This document shows, in pieces, positions 61,301 to 64,000 of a stretch of 64,000 nt of DNA. The notes beneath the pieces are model-generated. The model made no database searches. It worked only from the letters and a program-made list of their open reading frames with translations, and was not told where the DNA came from. Source of the DNA: Crotophaga sulcirostris. Its lineage: Eukaryota > Chordata > Aves > Cuculiformes > Crotophagidae. Within the stretch, counting starts at the first letter, position 1; the number at the start of each line of letters is the position of its first letter. The position numbers and the translations under genes are program-made. The stretch lies in the NCBI GenBank assembly GCA_013397455.1, contig VYZB01000016.1:3485153-3549152 (forward strand). Reading direction: 5' to 3'.

Positions 61301-64000
61301 GCAGATGGTCTTAATTTTGTCATTACAGAACCACAGAACTGCTTTTAAGAAGGATTTCTGTCATGTGAAGGTGTTCACTATAATTTACACATCATTTGGT
61401 TGTTGAAACCAGTCACAAGCAAGATCCTAAGGGAGAAGCAGCCATACCAATAGGGCAGCAAAATCAGTACTAATTAGAAGAATTATTGGAATTTCAGGGT
61501 AGAAACAAATAGTCAATTGCAGCACCATCCCCTCAGTCTTAAAAATGGTCCCTCTCTCATGTAGGAAATTAGCTGGTTACTCTTATAGTATGTAAATGAC
61601 TGAACTACTCTTGTATCTGCTCTTTAGCAGTTTGATAATTTCGTTCTCCATTTCTAAGTAGATACATTTTATCCTGCTTTGTAAAACTTGTTGAAGCTAT
61701 TTTGAACTTACTGGACTAGCCATTTCCAAAGAAATTTTGCTTTATAGCTCTTTCCTTGTGTATTTGTTGCCAGCTAGAGATTCTATTAAAAAGGCTGAAA
61801 TCTCCCCTTATTTTACCTCACAACTTGATCTGAGCTTTTGACTGCACTCTTATGTTTGTTTTGCCCAAGACCAGTGGTATTCTGAGACCATTATCAACTT
61901 TTTCCTGATAATTGCAGACTTTGCCCAACACTGCATGGTAAAGGAGAAGGCATTTTGTATACTTTAGAATGTTTTAGCAGTCTTGAACATGTATGCTTAT
62001 AGGCAAGGGTGCTCTGAGTAGTATTCACTGATTCTTTGGTACTGTTCCCTGTATATATCTCTGCATTTGGTGTCATTGTCTTAAATTGTAAGCTGCATAT
62101 ATCCATCCTCATGTGAGAAAGTTAAATTTCTGTTCTACTCTGTTTGCACTAGCAGTTTACTTTGTTTTTTTCCGTAGCAAGACTTAAGAAGAATATAAAG
62201 GTAGGCTTGTCTAGTAGAAAAGGAGTAGCGAAGGATAACACAGGGTATGTTTGTACTGGAGCTATTCAATGACTATATGAAAACATTAATTTCCTGAAAT
62301 GGACACCCATGTCTGTTTATATGCAGCAAAAGATATGCTAAATCAACAGAATCTGTGGAGTTTCTGACCACAAAAATGACAAGTACACCTTCTTTACTAT
62401 TGTATGAGAGCATCAGTGCACTTGGATAAGGTGTGCTTGGGTTACAAAAGGCTAACGGTGAAAGTCGCTTTAAAAGAAAGAGAAATAAAAATCATTAGTC
62501 CTTAGATTTATTCAGGAACCGTAATGAATGCAGTATTCTTTATTGTAGAAATTATATTCAAATAATTTATGGAAATCTCTACAATAATAAATGTACATAT
62601 TCCAAATTACTGTTCTTAACAGCACTTAATTATTCTCTGTGTAGTTATCATCAATATGTGTAGAGTAAGGTTAATAGAATTGATCAAAAAGTTACAGATA
62701 AGAGCTAAACACACTTTACTATTACAGACATGATTTGAAATAGATTTTGAAAGGAAAGATCTGAAATTATCAGCAGCTAATAACAGAAACAAAGAAGGCA
62801 AACCTTATTACCACTATGTGTGGGTCCTTTTTTCAACCACCCAAGCTCACTTTAAATTATTTTTCCATTAACTCACTGTGCTGCCTACTTCTAGCCCTTG
62901 CTGAGCAAACTTCAAGAGCTGCACCCAGCATGTGTTCTGTAGTTCAGAACAGAAAGCATTTTGGTACTCTGTATTCACAGGAAGAAATGGGAGGAGGGAG
63001 AAAGTCCATGGGAAAAAAAGACAGAAATAATTCTAATGCATAGCTTACTAATAGCTTTCTGTATTAAACTGCACAGAGAAATGAAGTGATTTACTTGGTA
63101 TTAGATAGGGTGGATCTATTTCCTTCACAATTGGTTACTTATTTTTGTATTATCAGCATCATTCTGGATGCATTACCTAGGTAATAGTTAATACAATGTC
63201 ACATCCCAAATACAAAGTAGCTTTTATTTGTATGCATTTGATAACGCATGTAAAAATTAGATCAAACAGTTGTTTATTGGAATAGTATGGTACACTTCCT
63301 GTGATTGCAGTAGAAACTTTGACTTGACTCATACACGGCCAATTGCATTTCTTCACTTCCAGCACTGAACCCAAATTTCCAGTCTTTGACTATTCTTTTG
63401 ACTATTCCGTATTTCTTCATTGACTATATAGATCATGTAACTTTCATGAAAGACACTAAATTCGCACAATTCATACACTCAAATGAAAGTATAAAATATT
63501 TATTTCTATATGTATTGTATTAATTTACAAGAAAGTATAAACTTTATGGAAAAAAAATACAGTCAATCAGATGGAGTGAAACAGAACTGACAAATGTTTT
63601 TTAGTCTTCTTCCTTCCCCACTAAGAATTTGAACATTTAAATGTATGCAGCAGATGCAGATGAAATTACATTTTCTGACACTTCATAACTTTAAAACAGA
63701 TATGTGATTGATTGCAAGGTGGTGTAGCTGCTGGCATTTTTTGTCGGCCCATTTTGATGATACAGTTTCTTAGGTGAACTTCAAGTACATCAGTGACATA
63801 TACAATGCTTCAGACACTTTGAGTGATTTCGGAGCTAATAATTTATGAGAGCTTTTGGAGCCAGTTATTGGGTTTGTCACAGGAGGGATTGATTTTTTTT
63901 TATTTTTTTTTTATTTTTTTTTAAACCTCAGTTCCTCACTGTATGTTCTATTTGTCTCATCTGATTTTGCTAGAAAACAAATTCATAGAACTTTAATTCA
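58396..64000. other. Gene-free DNA to the window end
   Basis: No exon, RNA gene or interspersed repeat recognised. A minus-strand frame of 162 codons (58291-58779) runs from single-copy DNA into the CR1 3' end and has no recognisable domain. A + strand frame of 115 codons (61059-61406) is equally featureless. Parts of 59.9-60.4 kb have mixed TAAT-core texture but less convincingly than the patches listed separately. A T-rich tract lies at 63893-63922. Confidence 0.55.
63893..63922 (+). repeat. T-rich tract with A interruptions
   Basis: Runs of about 9-10 T separated by single A, giving a rough 11-base period. Simple low-complexity sequence. Confidence 0.9.

Noticed and set aside
61059..61406. 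115-codon + strand frame
   Set aside because: No domain, no conserved-looking composition, and AT-driven residue use.

Overview
The window looks like a stretch of bird nuclear genome. It is AT-rich and CpG-poor, and its only recognisable interspersed repeats are CR1 non-LTR retrotransposons, the dominant repeat of birds (also common in turtles and crocodilians). A 106-base run of N shows that it comes from a draft assembly. There is no bacterial-style gene packing, operon, CRISPR array, rRNA or tRNA gene, and I could not support a single host protein-coding exon. The most economical reading is a gene desert or the inside of a very long intron.

Layout. A long, decayed CR1 lies on the + strand at about 405-1622 and keeps much of a dead reverse transcriptase reading frame. 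From 1623 to 19.7 kb the DNA is mostly unremarkable, with an assembly gap at 10464-10569, a triplet microsatellite near 12.2 kb and a small CR1 scrap near 13.2 kb. CR1 3' portions follow at about 19690-20168 (+) and 24188-24557 (+). A larger minus-strand CR1 occupies about 36493-37475 and abuts a GC-richer tail I cannot assign. A second minus-strand CR1 relic, at about 44918-45875, is odd: it has lost its 3' end and about 150 codons in the middle of ORF2, including the catalytic FADD box. A final short CR1 3' end lies at about 58059-58395 (+).

Between the repeats, several patches of a few hundred bases read like conserved non-coding regulatory DNA, with clustered homeodomain (TAATTA), forkhead, SOX/TCF and AP-1 type motifs. 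The best are near 16.0-16.5, 34.5-34.8, 41.6-42.5, 48.5-49.0 and 56.6-57.1 kb. This is inference from motif texture only; conservation cannot be measured here. If correct, the window would be regulatory territory for a gene outside it.

I found no convincing new biological system. The findings are second-look items of low to moderate interest.
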